The notes: a model not told the origin generated them from the letters alone. Shown: positions 35,286-44,236, counted from the stretch's first letter. The stretch is DNA of 51,781 bases from Candidatus Poribacteria bacterium (GCA_003635195.1 PYIY01000186.1:1-51781); one strand, 5' to 3'. Numbers and translations are program-made.

Positions 35286-35392
35286 TCAAAATACCTAACG
35301 TCCAACATCCTTTCACGGTTTACGGCTATAGCTGCGAAATGCCTCTCGATCCGAGCATCGGACGATTGCTATTGTCTTAAATGTTGTTGTAT

Positions 35393-35480
35393 ATCGTACT
35401 TTCTATAATTAAAGACACAATTTTTGAAAAAAAATTGTGCATCATTTGAAAAAAAATGGAAAAAAAGTGAATTTTAATCT
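35393..35480 (-). promoter_or_regulatory. conserved upstream element, copy b
   Basis: On the minus strand, AGATTAAAATTCAC, TTTTTTCC and TTTTTTTTCAAA precede TTGTGTCTTTAATTATAGAAAG (split at 35400-35421) and TACGATAT. TTGTGT (35416-35421) and TACGAT (35394-35399) are 16 bases apart, a fair sigma70 promoter with an upstream A/T tract. Confidence 0.5.
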
Positions 35481-35483
35481 GTA

Positions 35484-35728
35484 CTTCTTGTAGGAGGGAG
35501 TATTTTTGCTTGGGGTATTTGATAGGGTGTTTCTGCGTATTTCTTGTCGCTCGCGATATTTTGGTAGGAGTGAGTGTTGCTGGCAGCTATACAAAATTTC
35601 ATGGCAAATTTCATAGCAGCTTTTAACAAGCCCACTACGAAAACCGCCCAAAACCCAGTCATAGACTGGATTCACGGCATTTCATAAAATTCATAGTTCT
35701 TTGGATTTGCTATGAAAACTGTGAAATT
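35484..35728. repeat. TGTAGGAG/CTTGGG composite repeat and ATTTCAT boxes
   Basis: TGTAGGAGGGAGTATTTTTG (35489-35508), CTTGGGGTATTT and, after a 20-base insertion, CTTGTCGCTCGCGAT (35543-35557) repeat the blocks of the inverted copy at 29014-29062. A second GTAGGAGTGAG follows at 35564. From 35596 to 35716, ATTTCAT occurs at 35596, 35608 and 35678, and its inverse ATGAAA at 35711; the meaning is unknown. No gene is visible. Confidence 0.55.
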
Positions 35729-38620
35729 TTAGAGCTGCGCTTCAAGCGGGATATGAAATATCCCACGTCGTTGCGTAGCAATGTAAAGTCTATCGTTACT
35801 GACGACCAGAGAGATAATTTTATCTGGAACGCTTGGAAAAATTTGTTCCCACTTGTCCCGAGCATCCAAGCGATAGACACTTGCATCATCAGCACCATAG
35901 ACGTGGATATGATCAACAGCAAATTTGTCTATCATGACACGCTTACCGCCTCTGTCAGTTAACACGTGCCAGTGTTCGCCGTTCTGTGAAACCAAAACGC
36001 CTTCGTCAGTAGCGGCGTAAACCGTAGAACCTGCAAAGATGATCTCCTTGAAATGAGTAAAGGGAAGCGGAAGAGTTGGTGTAATATTTTTCCAGCTCTT
36101 TCCGCCATCAAGCGATTGAAAAAGTTTGCCATCTCGCTTACCAACATAGACGGTATCTGCTGAGACTGCTAACTTGAAACCTCTATCAAACCCATCAAGT
36201 GGTTCACTGTTATCTATTAAACCCGTATCTGTCCATTCTGAGTCCCCGTGTTTCCACTTAAAAAGTCGCCGCTTATATTCCGCGTAGAACGTTTCTCCAT
36301 TGACTGCAAACGCGCCAATTTCATTATATTCAAAGGAGAATGTTACTGGCGGGTTCTCGTTTCTTTTAGGGTCATTAGGCAAGAGCTTTTGTTTCGCTTC
36401 TTCGGCACTTGTCCACAACTCAATCAAGGAAGATTCTCTTTCAAAAGTGGGAGTTCCCTGAACTGGGACAAACACATCATCACCTGCAGATAAATGGAAA
36501 ACGCGCAAGCCGCCATCGTCACGCGCAATTCCGTAAAGAACGTCGCCAGCAATCGCTACTTGTGAAACAGGAGAAAACTTAGGAAGTGACAGCGTCTCTC
36601 CGACTGCTCCGTGCTGTTGATCGTTGGAGCCGATCCGAACGGTTTCCCACGTCTCACCACCGTCAACGGATTGAACAAGATCCATGCCAGTCTGTGCATA
36701 CAGTCTGTCGTTGCAAGCGGCCAAATCCTGCATAGTTTCCATTATCCCATGCATAAATGGGTGCCAAGATTCACGGTTATCAATTGTACGATGAATACCG
36801 AGTGAACTGACTCGGTAAAAGGTGTTTGCGTCCACTGCTATAGCCCCGTGTGGTAAGAGTGTTGTTTCACCAGTACTCTCCACAATCATCATACTAAGTG
36901 TACCCATGAAAAGAGATTCATTTTTAGGCGTTATCTCAGTCCATGACGCGCCTAAGTCGGTGGAGTGGAAAATTCTGCTTGTGCTCTCGTTGTCCCAAGG
37001 TGTTCTCGAAAGTATGAGTCGTCCCATACGCTCTGTTGGCATTGACTTAAACGGTCCCAGTGGCAAAAAATCAGAGTTCATTTCAACATAGAGGTTGTTT
37101 TCAAACCCTGTCACGGAATAGGCGGGTTCCGACGGGCCAACTGATAATCGGTGCCAAACATCTGAATTGAGGCGATAGAGTCCCTCGTTTGTGCCAGCAA
37201 ATACTGTATTTTCAACCGCAGCCACTGCGTAAACACTTTGGTCTGTCAATCCATTATCCAAAAGATTCCATTGTGTACCAGCATCCGTAGAGCAAAAGAT
37301 GCCTTTGCCTTGAAGGGCAAGGTACATCACAGGATGTAGGTTTTGGTTATTCTTTTCTATCTCATCCACAATGATAAACCCAACAGCCTCTCCCTCTGGT
37401 CGAGAGCAAAATACATACCACGTTTCGCCATTGTCGGTTGAAGCGAATATTTTCTCACTGGAAACAATATAGAGAGTATTGCCATATTCTGCCATTGGCA
37501 TCCGGAGCATAGTGGTTGGCACGCTCGTGCTGGTGAGCGTCCACGCGGTTGCTTCTGCCGTTAGCCTGTAGATCCCCTTTGATGTAGCAGCATAGAGCGT
37601 TTTCTCAGCTGTTGCGAAGATGTCACGCACGCTTCCGCCTAAAGGTCCATTTGTCCGAATCCACTGAGAGATGGAAGGTCTGGGTGAATCCGTTGACGTA
37701 TTGGAGGCTAAAGTTGTCTCCGAGGTCTGCAGACCGGCACCGCTGCTTTTATTGGAGTTAACAGCACGTCCAGCCTGATTCCGAACAGCCGGTTTGGCAT
37801 TAATATCAAGGACGATGGGCGCGTCAACAATTTCAATGATAAGTTCAGATTCTGCCTCAAAACTGTACGGCTGCTGAAACCGAGCGAGGTATTGATTGCT
37901 CGCACCCAGCAGCAGTATAATCAAAACCGTAGCTGCACCAAAAGCCGCCCATGGTAATAACGGTTTCCCAACCGGAGACGGTGTCGGTTTTATATTCGCA
38001 ATCTGCCTTGTGATATTCTCCATTAGACTGGCGGGTAATTGAACACCCCCAAGGACTTCGCTAATCAAGAGCTCCTCTCTCGCCTGTAAACGCTTTCGGG
38101 CCCGATGAAGCCGACTATGCACCGTCTTCACAGACACACCTAAGAATTTACCTATTTCCTTCGCTGGCATTTCGCTGAGATAGTAGAGCGTCATTACCGT
38201 CCGTTCGCTCTCAGGCAGTCTTGCCAGAAGTTTTTTGACGATTTCAGACCGATGTTCGGAGGCTTCTGTCTCGCGCTGCTCGGATACATAGTGGATATGC
38301 GAGAATCTTTCTGTTTCTTCCGCGGATGTGCCCTCCAAAGATTGCATCACAGGCTTTTTCTTTCGCATCCAATTTAGGCAAAGCCGATTCGCAATAACAT
38401 AAAGCCACCCAGCAAACTGGTTGGGGTTCTTGAGTGTTGGGAGTTTTTTATAGACTTGGAGGAAAGTGTCTTGCGTAATTTCTTCGGCGTGGTGAAAATC
38501 ACCGATCTTCCGCCATGCAAGCGCATGTACACCCTTTTTGTATTTATGGACTAAGGCACTGAATGCTTCATCGTTGCCTGACAAGATGCTGCGAATCAGT
38601 TGAACGTCATCTCTTTCCAT
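35729..38620 (-). CDS. ECF-type sigma factor fused to a membrane helix and BNR/sortilin-like propeller
   Basis: This 963-residue protein has the same first 250 residues as the sigma-Kelch protein: region 2 (EEITQDTFLQVYKKL, FAGWLYVIANRLCLNWM), region 4 (SERTVMTLYYLSEMPAKEI, LGVSVKTVHSRLHRARKRL), a linker and a membrane helix (LLPWAAFGAATVLIILLLGA, about 222-245). Thereafter it carries at least seven Asp-box/BNR repeats (STDNGETW, STDAGTQW, STDLGASW, SVDGGETW, SLDGGKSW, SQNGEHW) across about 330-963, compatible with a large sortilin-like propeller. The conserved segment YSFEAxxE..EIVDAP after the helix is shared by both fusions. GGAGA precedes the start, and a good promoter sits at 38654-38682. 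Sigma activity at the membrane or after proteolytic release is the obvious hypothesis. Confidence 0.9.
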   Translation of the reverse strand: MERDDVQLIRSILSGNDEAFSALVHKYKKGVHALAWRKIGDFHHAEEITQDTFLQVYKKLPTLKNPNQFAGWLYVIANRLCLNWMRKKKPVMQSLEGTSAEETERFSHIHYVSEQRETEASEHRSEIVKKLLARLPESERTVMTLYYLSEMPAKEIGKFLGVSVKTVHSRLHRARKRLQAREELLISEVLGGVQLPASLMENITRQIANIKPTPSPVGKPLLPWAAFGAATVLIILLLGASNQYLARFQQPYSFEAESELIIEIVDAPIVLDINAKPAVRNQAGRAVNSNKSSGAGLQTSETTLASNTSTDSPRPSISQWIRTNGPLGGSVRDIFATAEKTLYAATSKGIYRLTAEATAWTLTSTSVPTTMLRMPMAEYGNTLYIVSSEKIFASTDNGETWYVFCSRPEGEAVGFIIVDEIEKNNQNLHPVMYLALQGKGIFCSTDAGTQWNLLDNGLTDQSVYAVAAVENTVFAGTNEGLYRLNSDVWHRLSVGPSEPAYSVTGFENNLYVEMNSDFLPLGPFKSMPTERMGRLILSRTPWDNESTSRIFHSTDLGASWTEITPKNESLFMGTLSMMIVESTGETTLLPHGAIAVDANTFYRVSSLGIHRTIDNRESWHPFMHGIMETMQDLAACNDRLYAQTGMDLVQSVDGGETWETVRIGSNDQQHGAVGETLSLPKFSPVSQVAIAGDVLYGIARDDGGLRVFHLSAGDDVFVPVQGTPTFERESSLIELWTSAEEAKQKLLPNDPKRNENPPVTFSFEYNEIGAFAVNGETFYAEYKRRLFKWKHGDSEWTDTGLIDNSEPLDGFDRGFKLAVSADTVYVGKRDGKLFQSLDGGKSWKNITPTLPLPFTHFKEIIFAGSTVYAATDEGVLVSQNGEHWHVLTDRGGKRVMIDKFAVDHIHVYGADDASVYRLDARDKWEQIFPSVPDKIISLVVSNDRLYIATQRRGIFHIPLEAQL

Positions 38621-38653
38621 TAGGATTCTCCGTGATTAACTTGGTTGAACGGT

Positions 38654-38682
38654 ATTATACCATTTTATCTGTTTCTGCTCAA
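38654..38682 (-). promoter_or_regulatory. sigma70-type promoter of the sigma-BNR gene
   Basis: On the minus strand TTGAGC (complement of 38677-38682) and TATAAT (complement of 38654-38659) are exactly 17 bases apart. The -35 box overlaps the end of the upstream permease gene. The start codon lies about 33 bases from the -10 box. Confidence 0.65.
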
Positions 38683-40166
38683 ATGTCCATACGGAAGAAT
38701 TTCAGAAACGCCACGGTTGTTAGCACGATTGCGAAGAAACAGAGCAGCAGTAGATCCAGGGCAGCATGCTGGAGCGTCTCTCCTAAGGTCAACTCCGCGA
38801 GCGGCGGTGGCATCGGAGGCGGAATTTCTTCTCTGTGGCTATGAGCCCCTGGGTCTTCTGACATCTTGCTGAATATTTCCGCATCAAGTGTCTCGTAGTA
38901 GCGAGTTCCTGTTTGGAAGTAGGTGTTTTTTTTCGCTTGACCGGTTTGTGTGGCATCCGTTGCAAGAAAAATGAAAGATGCTGTAGGTGTGATTCGGGAG
39001 AAATTTATACCGATTGTATCTTGGTGTTTTCTCTCTCGCTGATAACGCCTATCCAGTTGCGCCGCAAGGTCCCGATATTTTAACCGAGCCGCCTCTTCAA
39101 GAGGTGCCATCTCCTCATTCACTCTATCCATGTGTGCCGAGTCGAATACCGCGATAGCCCCAGTTTTCGATCCCGGTGTGACGTTAGACTCCCGCATCAT
39201 TTCAGAGAACACTTCACCCATCATTTTACCTCTTTTCGCTGCGAGGGCATCGCGCAATTCTGATCGTCTCGCTGTTTTTTCCCTGTAGACACTCTCCGCT
39301 GTTGAAGTCGGCGCGACGATTTGCGCCGCGAGAAACCCAACCCGCGGTAAAATGAGGACAGCGAAAACCCAGACAGTAAATGCGACAATGAGTGCTGTCT
39401 TGGCACTGTCGAAATAGATGGAGATCACCGCCCCTACCGCAAAAAAGACCGCAATGTAGAGCAGCGAGACAAAGATAAGACACAGAAGTCGCAGAAAGAT
39501 GTCCGATTCAGATAGTGGAAATCCTTGCAAAACGAGCACAAGCAGACCGATGATTACCGAGATTAAGAACGGGAGGATGAATACGAGGTATCCGCCGATG
39601 AGCTTGCTCCACAAAAAGATATCGCGGGGCAGTGAATTGGAGAGCGTTATCCGAAGTGTTCCGGCTTCTCTTTCCCCAGCAACGGCATCAAACGTAAACA
39701 ATAATGCCAGTAGACTAAAGACGGTACTGACGACAAATACGAAGTCGAGATGTCCCAAAAGGAAGGCTATTGGCGCGGTGGACAGTGACGCTTCGCCCCG
39801 CGTTATTCCGTTGCGTGTCATACCGAGATAACTCGGAAGCGCAGATTCTAAGCCCGTCGCAAACACACTTAAAGGTGTCGGTTTAAGAATCAGTTTAGAA
39901 ACTTCAAAATTCGGATCCGTTGACGCTTTTGCACTAAAACTAAAGCTGTGTTTCGGACCTGCCGATTCCCTACCATTTTCGTCTTCGAGAGCGTCTTCGT
40001 CTTTGAGCGTTTCTTGTTCTTGATAGTCGGTTTGGCGTTTGAGATAATGATGGTAATTGATATGCAAATTGAGTGGGATGAGCAGGACACACATCAGCAG
40101 AAGCGCGACAAACCGCGCACTCAGGATGTGATGCATCATCTCTTTCTGAATTAAGGTCATTAACAT
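38679..40166 (-). CDS. ABC-2 type permease A (multicopper-enzyme-maturation type)
   Basis: The 495-residue membrane protein starts MLMTLIQKEMMHHILSARF, the same as its paralogue at 40300; an ATG 51 bases upstream is unlikely, and GGAG lies eight bases before 40166. One N-terminal helix is followed by a periplasmic loop of about 100 residues, then helices with the family hallmark FDAVAGEREAGTLRITLSN and SKLIGGYLVF, a second large loop with charged coiled segments, and a final helix (LLLLCFFAIVLTTVAFL). This matches ABC-2 permeases with DUF3526-like loops, exporters of unknown substrates. No ATPase gene is adjacent. It and permease B probably form a heterodimer. Confidence 0.85.
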   Translation of the reverse strand: MLMTLIQKEMMHHILSARFVALLLMCVLLIPLNLHINYHHYLKRQTDYQEQETLKDEDALEDENGRESAGPKHSFSFSAKASTDPNFEVSKLILKPTPLSVFATGLESALPSYLGMTRNGITRGEASLSTAPIAFLLGHLDFVFVVSTVFSLLALLFTFDAVAGEREAGTLRITLSNSLPRDIFLWSKLIGGYLVFILPFLISVIIGLLVLVLQGFPLSESDIFLRLLCLIFVSLLYIAVFFAVGAVISIYFDSAKTALIVAFTVWVFAVLILPRVGFLAAQIVAPTSTAESVYREKTARRSELRDALAAKRGKMMGEVFSEMMRESNVTPGSKTGAIAVFDSAHMDRVNEEMAPLEEAARLKYRDLAAQLDRRYQRERKHQDTIGINFSRITPTASFIFLATDATQTGQAKKNTYFQTGTRYYETLDAEIFSKMSEDPGAHSHREEIPPPMPPPLAELTLGETLQHAALDLLLLCFFAIVLTTVAFLKFFRMDI

Positions 40167-40299
40167 TGGAGTATCTCCATTCTCATGAAAAGCGTAACAA
40201 AATCCAAAACGAAGCAAGCGTATTAGAATTATCAGAATTCGCTCTTACAATGCCAGTGAATTGAACTCATCCATAATTCCAAAACCTAATGTTTTCTCC

Positions 40300-41727
40300 T
40301 CAAATATCTGTACGGAAGAACTTCAGAAACGCCACGGTCGTTGACACCACCGCAAAACAGCAGAGCAGTAGCACATCCACAACCGATCGACGGAATGTCT
40401 CGTCTAAGGTTGTTGCTTCAAGCGCGGCAGGTTGTGTAACTTTGATAGGTGGCTTATAACGTCCGGACGGGATATGATCTGAAATTTTGCTGAACACATC
40501 CGTGTCAAGTCTGCCCCAATAGTGATCTCCTGCTTGTAAGTAGTCGCTTCTTTTCCCCTTTCCAGTCTGGGTCAAGTTTGTAGCGAGATAGATTAAAGAA
40601 GATGTCGGGGTCATTCGGGAGAGGGTCTCACCGATTTGCTCTTGCCGTTGTGTTTGACGTTTGTAATCCCGATCGAGTTTATCAGAGTGGTTTTGGAATT
40701 TCAATCGATATTCTTCTTCAAGCGGTCCCATGTGCTCAGCAATTTTTTCTCTATTTTTCCCTTTTCCGGGTATTACTATCGTCATCCTGCGACCCATTTC
40801 ATCCGTTACCTCCTCCTCTTCGAGCTGAATTTTATCTCTTTCCTCTTTGAGCACCGCGTTGAAATCTTCTTGCACGGCTGCTTTCTCCATATAGACGCTC
40901 TGCGGCGTTCGTGTGGGGGCGATGAGTTTGGCGGCAAGAAACCCAAGGCGTGGTGTAATCAACACGGCAAACACCCAGACAGTAAAGGCGACGATAAGGG
41001 CTGTCTTGGCACTATCCAAGTAGATGGAAATCACCATCCCTATTGCGAAAAACACAGCAATATAAAGCAAGGAGACGAGGGTTAAACTGAGTACCCGTGG
41101 GAAAATGTCAGACTCGCCAAGCGGAAATCCTTGCCAAACGATCAAGAGTAAACCGAAGATAAACGACACCAAAAACGGAACAACAAACACAAGGTATCCG
41201 CCAATCAATTTGCTCCATAGGAACAAGTCGCGCGGGAGAGCATTCGCTAAGGTAATCCGCAACGTCCCAGCTTCTCTCTCCCCAGCAACGGCATCGAACG
41301 TAAACAGCAACGCCAACAGACTGAAAACTGTGCCTATCACAAAGAGAAAATCGAGATGCCCCAACAGATAGGAAAGGGGTGAGGCAATTAAAGCGTCGGG
41401 ACCCTGCGTAATCCCATTGCGTGTCATACCCAGATAACTCGGCAGCACGCTTTCCAATCCATTTGCGAAGACGCTCAAAGGTGTCGGTTTGAGAAAGAGT
41501 TTGGAAACTTCCTCCTCTGGGTCAAGTGATGACATCGGGTCCACTTCTACCTCTTCAATGTTTGCTCGTTTAATGGCTTCTTGATAGTCCACTAAATTTT
41601 GACGATAATTGCCGTAATTGATGTGCAAGGTAAGCGGAACAAGCAAGAGGCACATCAAAAGGAGCGCGACAAACCGGACGCTCAAGATGTGATGCATCAT
41701 CTCTTTCTGAATTAAGGTCATTAACAT
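40300..41727 (-). CDS. ABC-2 type permease B (multicopper-enzyme-maturation type)
   Basis: The 475-residue paralogue of permease A has the same helices and the same motif FDAVAGEREAGTLRITLAN, SKLIGGYLVF and SAKTALIVAFTVWVFAVL. The two large soluble loops differ strongly from those of permease A (for example GRRMTIVIPGKGKNREK), which suggests division of labour after duplication. It is followed by permease A after 134 bases without a strong terminator and preceded by the anchored acidic protein, so the three genes may be one transcript. The missing ATPase must be supplied by another locus. Confidence 0.85.
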   Translation of the reverse strand: MLMTLIQKEMMHHILSVRFVALLLMCLLLVPLTLHINYGNYRQNLVDYQEAIKRANIEEVEVDPMSSLDPEEEVSKLFLKPTPLSVFANGLESVLPSYLGMTRNGITQGPDALIASPLSYLLGHLDFLFVIGTVFSLLALLFTFDAVAGEREAGTLRITLANALPRDLFLWSKLIGGYLVFVVPFLVSFIFGLLLIVWQGFPLGESDIFPRVLSLTLVSLLYIAVFFAIGMVISIYLDSAKTALIVAFTVWVFAVLITPRLGFLAAKLIAPTRTPQSVYMEKAAVQEDFNAVLKEERDKIQLEEEEVTDEMGRRMTIVIPGKGKNREKIAEHMGPLEEEYRLKFQNHSDKLDRDYKRQTQRQEQIGETLSRMTPTSSLIYLATNLTQTGKGKRSDYLQAGDHYWGRLDTDVFSKISDHIPSGRYKPPIKVTQPAALEATTLDETFRRSVVDVLLLCCFAVVSTTVAFLKFFRTDI

Positions 41728-41879
41728 TGCGACACCCTCATTCTATAGGTAAAGTATCGTAAAATTTGAAACCGAATAATCGTGTATCGTTGGTAAAGTG
41801 GTATAAGGTAGAACTTCGGTTCTTTGTTCAATCATACACCACTGGCATTGATAGGTCTCCAAACGGATTTAACAAGCAA

Positions 41880-42473
41880 TTATTCTGTTCGATGCATGAC
41901 ACCGGTTTTGTCTATGATAACGTAGTTGCCGTCACCGAGACCTTTAAGATCAATTATGTCGCCTGAGCGAAGGTCTTCTATTCCAATTTCAATCCAGTCT
42001 GATGCTTGCGTAACCTCCAACTCGTCAATCACGATAAGACCTGAACCCTTTTCCAAAAAATTATCGATCTGTTCCTGCAGCAAATCCGCGGAAGTCTCAG
42101 TTTCAGTATCTGTTGTGTCAGGGTTCTCAAGCAGTGCGGCAAGTTCTTTGTCTCCAAGGCGGTCAAGGAACTCCGAGAACTCGTCAAGCGATCCGTCTTC
42201 TCCCGCTGTGTCAGTTATTTCCGGTTTGACTTCTTGTTGTCTTTCAAGGTCAGATCCCGTTTCAGTTTCCAGTATCGTTGGTGTTTCGGGGAGTGCCTGT
42301 TTAGTAAAATTCGCTGTTGGTTCAATTTTTTGTTGAGCAGGTGTGTAGGGTTTACCAAGAGATTCCTTGAAACGTTGGACATCCCACTTGGCATAAAAAT
42401 AAATCCCGACACAAAGCGCAGTCATCAAAATGGCTGTGGTACCAAGGAGTTTCCAGTAATTCATATCGTTCAT
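41880..42473 (-). CDS. membrane-anchored acidic protein, function unknown
   Basis: The 197-residue protein has one N-terminal membrane helix (residues 6-27, YWKLLGTTAILMTALCVGIYF), then an acidic and disordered-looking segment (EPTANFTKQALPETPT, DTTDTETETSADLL), and a small C-terminal domain (SGLIVIDELEVTQASDWIE, GLGDGNYVIIDKTG). I do not recognise the family. The last 60 residues could be a small beta fold. The promoter at 42526-42554 is about 50 bases upstream. Position ahead of the two ABC-2 permeases suggests an accessory role in that exporter, by context only. Confidence 0.6.
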   Translation of the reverse strand: MNDMNYWKLLGTTAILMTALCVGIYFYAKWDVQRFKESLGKPYTPAQQKIEPTANFTKQALPETPTILETETGSDLERQQEVKPEITDTAGEDGSLDEFSEFLDRLGDKELAALLENPDTTDTETETSADLLQEQIDNFLEKGSGLIVIDELEVTQASDWIEIGIEDLRSGDIIDLKGLGDGNYVIIDKTGVMHRTE

Positions 42474-42525
42474 AATTTTCTCGCTTTTGGTTGATAGTGT
42501 TTGTCTTCATACTTAAACGTGGTGC

Positions 42526-42614
42526 ATAATATCCTTTATCCGTTAAAGACACAATTTTTCTCGGAATGCTTGCATAATTTTGAAAAAAGATCAAAAAAGT
42601 TTAGGTTTTAATCC
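42526..42614 (-). promoter_or_regulatory. conserved upstream element, copy c, with sigma70-type promoter
   Basis: On the minus strand TTGTGT (complement of 42549-42554) and TATTAT (complement of 42526-42531) are 17 bases apart. Upstream lie GGATTAAAACC, CTTTTTTGATC and TTTTTTCAAAATTATGC, the same order of blocks as in copies a and b. Confidence 0.6.
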
Positions 42615-42666
42615 AAAAATTGACAAAATTGCTTGGAGAGATAGAACGGAGGACGGAACAAAACAT

Positions 42667-42710
42667 TTGACATTTTTTGACTTTAATTATAAGATATAGG
42701 CGATCTTATA
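42667..42710 (+). promoter_or_regulatory. promoter with overlapping inverted repeat for the DUF1800 operon
   Basis: TTGACA (42667-42672) and TAAGAT (42690-42695) are 17 bases apart. TATAAGAT (42688-42695) and ATCTTATA (42703-42710) form a perfect eight-base inverted repeat over the -10 box and transcription start, a good operator candidate. The rest of the 340-base gap holds only element c. Confidence 0.6.
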
Positions 42711-42812
42711 GCGGTTTCTCTCAATCCAACGAAACCGAAACCTGAAAACGGTATTCCATTGACAGTTACTAACGTGAGGTCTCTCCTCACAGTGAACGCA
42801 TCGGAGGTGAAC

Positions 42813-44198
42813 ATGTCAAACGATGTTGCGTTAATGGCGCACCTCATGCGCCGCGCAGGGTTTGGAACAACCCGCCCCGAACTGGAAGCCTACGTCGAAA
42901 ATGGCTATGAGAACGTAGTTGACGACCTCGTCCATCCCGAACGCGGGACCCCCATTGATGAAGATATTTTAGAACGCTACTTCGGCAGTGAAGGGGGTTA
43001 TGTCGGGACTTGGATCTATCGGATGCTGAACAGCAGATGCCCACTTCAAGAGAAGATGGCACTCTTCTGGCATCATGTCTTCGCAACAGGGTTGGGCAAA
43101 AATCAGCATATCCTCGCCTCCACGAACCAGATTGATATGTTGCGGCGCGTCGGTATGGGAAAGATGCGGGACATTCTGCTTGAACTCTCCAAAGACCCGG
43201 CGATGATCTTCTGGCTCGACAACAACGAAAATCGTAAAGGTGAACCCAACGAGAATTACGGTAGAGAACTCCTTGAACTCTTTTCATTAGGGGTAGGCAA
43301 CTACACCGAAGACGATATCAAGAACTGCGCGCTCGCCTTTACAGGTTGGACCTTCGGACAGCCGATTCCGTTGTATCCACACGGTTACTACACGCCACCC
43401 TTCCTATTCGTTGAAGAGGAACACGACGACAGCGAAAAAACCTTCTTGGGACACACCGGAAACCTCAACGGTGAGGACATCATCAATATCATCGTCGAGC
43501 AACCCGCTTGTGCGAGATTTATCTCCAGGCATCTTTACAATTTCTTCGTCGCAGATGAACCACAGGTACCGTCTTGGAACGTGACACCCCCGCAAGATCC
43601 AGACGCGATTGAGACACTTGCGGACGCGTTCATGGTGTCCGATGGAGATATATCGCATGTCCTTGGCATACTCTTCAATGCCGACTTCTTTAAAGAAGCC
43701 CGATTTAAGAAGGTAAAAAGCCCGACGGAACTCGTCACGGGTATTTTGAAACTGGTCGGGACATTCCAAAGTGGTCCAGAACCCGGAATAAATCAATATG
43801 CGAGTGCTACGCAATTGATGGGGCAGAAACTTCTTGATCCACCCACCGTAGAAGGATGGCACACCGGTAAAGAGTGGATTGACGGTGGATTGCTTACCGC
43901 CCGCGTCAATTTCGCTGTTCGCGAAGTCAGCGATGCTTCCAAACCCGGCATTCAGGACATCATCACACGCCTGAAAAACAACGGGAATCCACTCTCACCA
44001 GAAGCATTTGTAGAGAGTTGCCTTGAGTTTGCTGGTCCGCTGTTAATAGGAGATACCACGCGTCAGTATTTGACCGAGTTTGCGGAGGCAAACGGTGAGA
44101 TCAATTTTGAAGATGATGACGCTGCGGAGGAGAACCAAGCGCTGCTCGTCAGTATGCTCCAATTAATTGTAGCATCAAGAGAGTATCAGTTCGGTTAA
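42813..44198 (+). CDS. DUF1800 family protein
   Basis: The 461-residue protein shows the DUF1800 pattern: HLMRRAGFGTTRPELEAYV, PLQEKMALFWHHVFATGLGK, DPAMIFWLDNNENRKGEPNE, NYGRELLELFSLGVGNYTE and ALAFTGW. DUF1800 genes nearly always travel with DUF1501 genes, as here, but the function of the pair is not established. Members commonly carry an export signal; none is visible from 42813, where GGAGGTGA lies just upstream. An ATG at 42759 would add 18 residues without making a signal peptide. The DUF1501 gene follows after 38 bases. Confidence 0.9.
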   Translation: MSNDVALMAHLMRRAGFGTTRPELEAYVENGYENVVDDLVHPERGTPIDEDILERYFGSEGGYVGTWIYRMLNSRCPLQEKMALFWHHVFATGLGKNQHILASTNQIDMLRRVGMGKMRDILLELSKDPAMIFWLDNNENRKGEPNENYGRELLELFSLGVGNYTEDDIKNCALAFTGWTFGQPIPLYPHGYYTPPFLFVEEEHDDSEKTFLGHTGNLNGEDIINIIVEQPACARFISRHLYNFFVADEPQVPSWNVTPPQDPDAIETLADAFMVSDGDISHVLGILFNADFFKEARFKKVKSPTELVTGILKLVGTFQSGPEPGINQYASATQLMGQKLLDPPTVEGWHTGKEWIDGGLLTARVNFAVREVSDASKPGIQDIITRLKNNGNPLSPEAFVESCLEFAGPLLIGDTTRQYLTEFAEANGEINFEDDDAAEENQALLVSMLQLIVASREYQFG

Positions 44199-44236
44199 CT
44201 TTTTGTAGCTTTGGACCGAACATAGGAGACGTTGAC

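Noticed and set aside
35596..35716. ATTTCAT boxes downstream of the sigma-BNR gene as operator sites
   Set aside because: Spacing is irregular and the region is AT-rich; without comparison it cannot be told from chance, so it is only mentioned with the neighbouring repeat.
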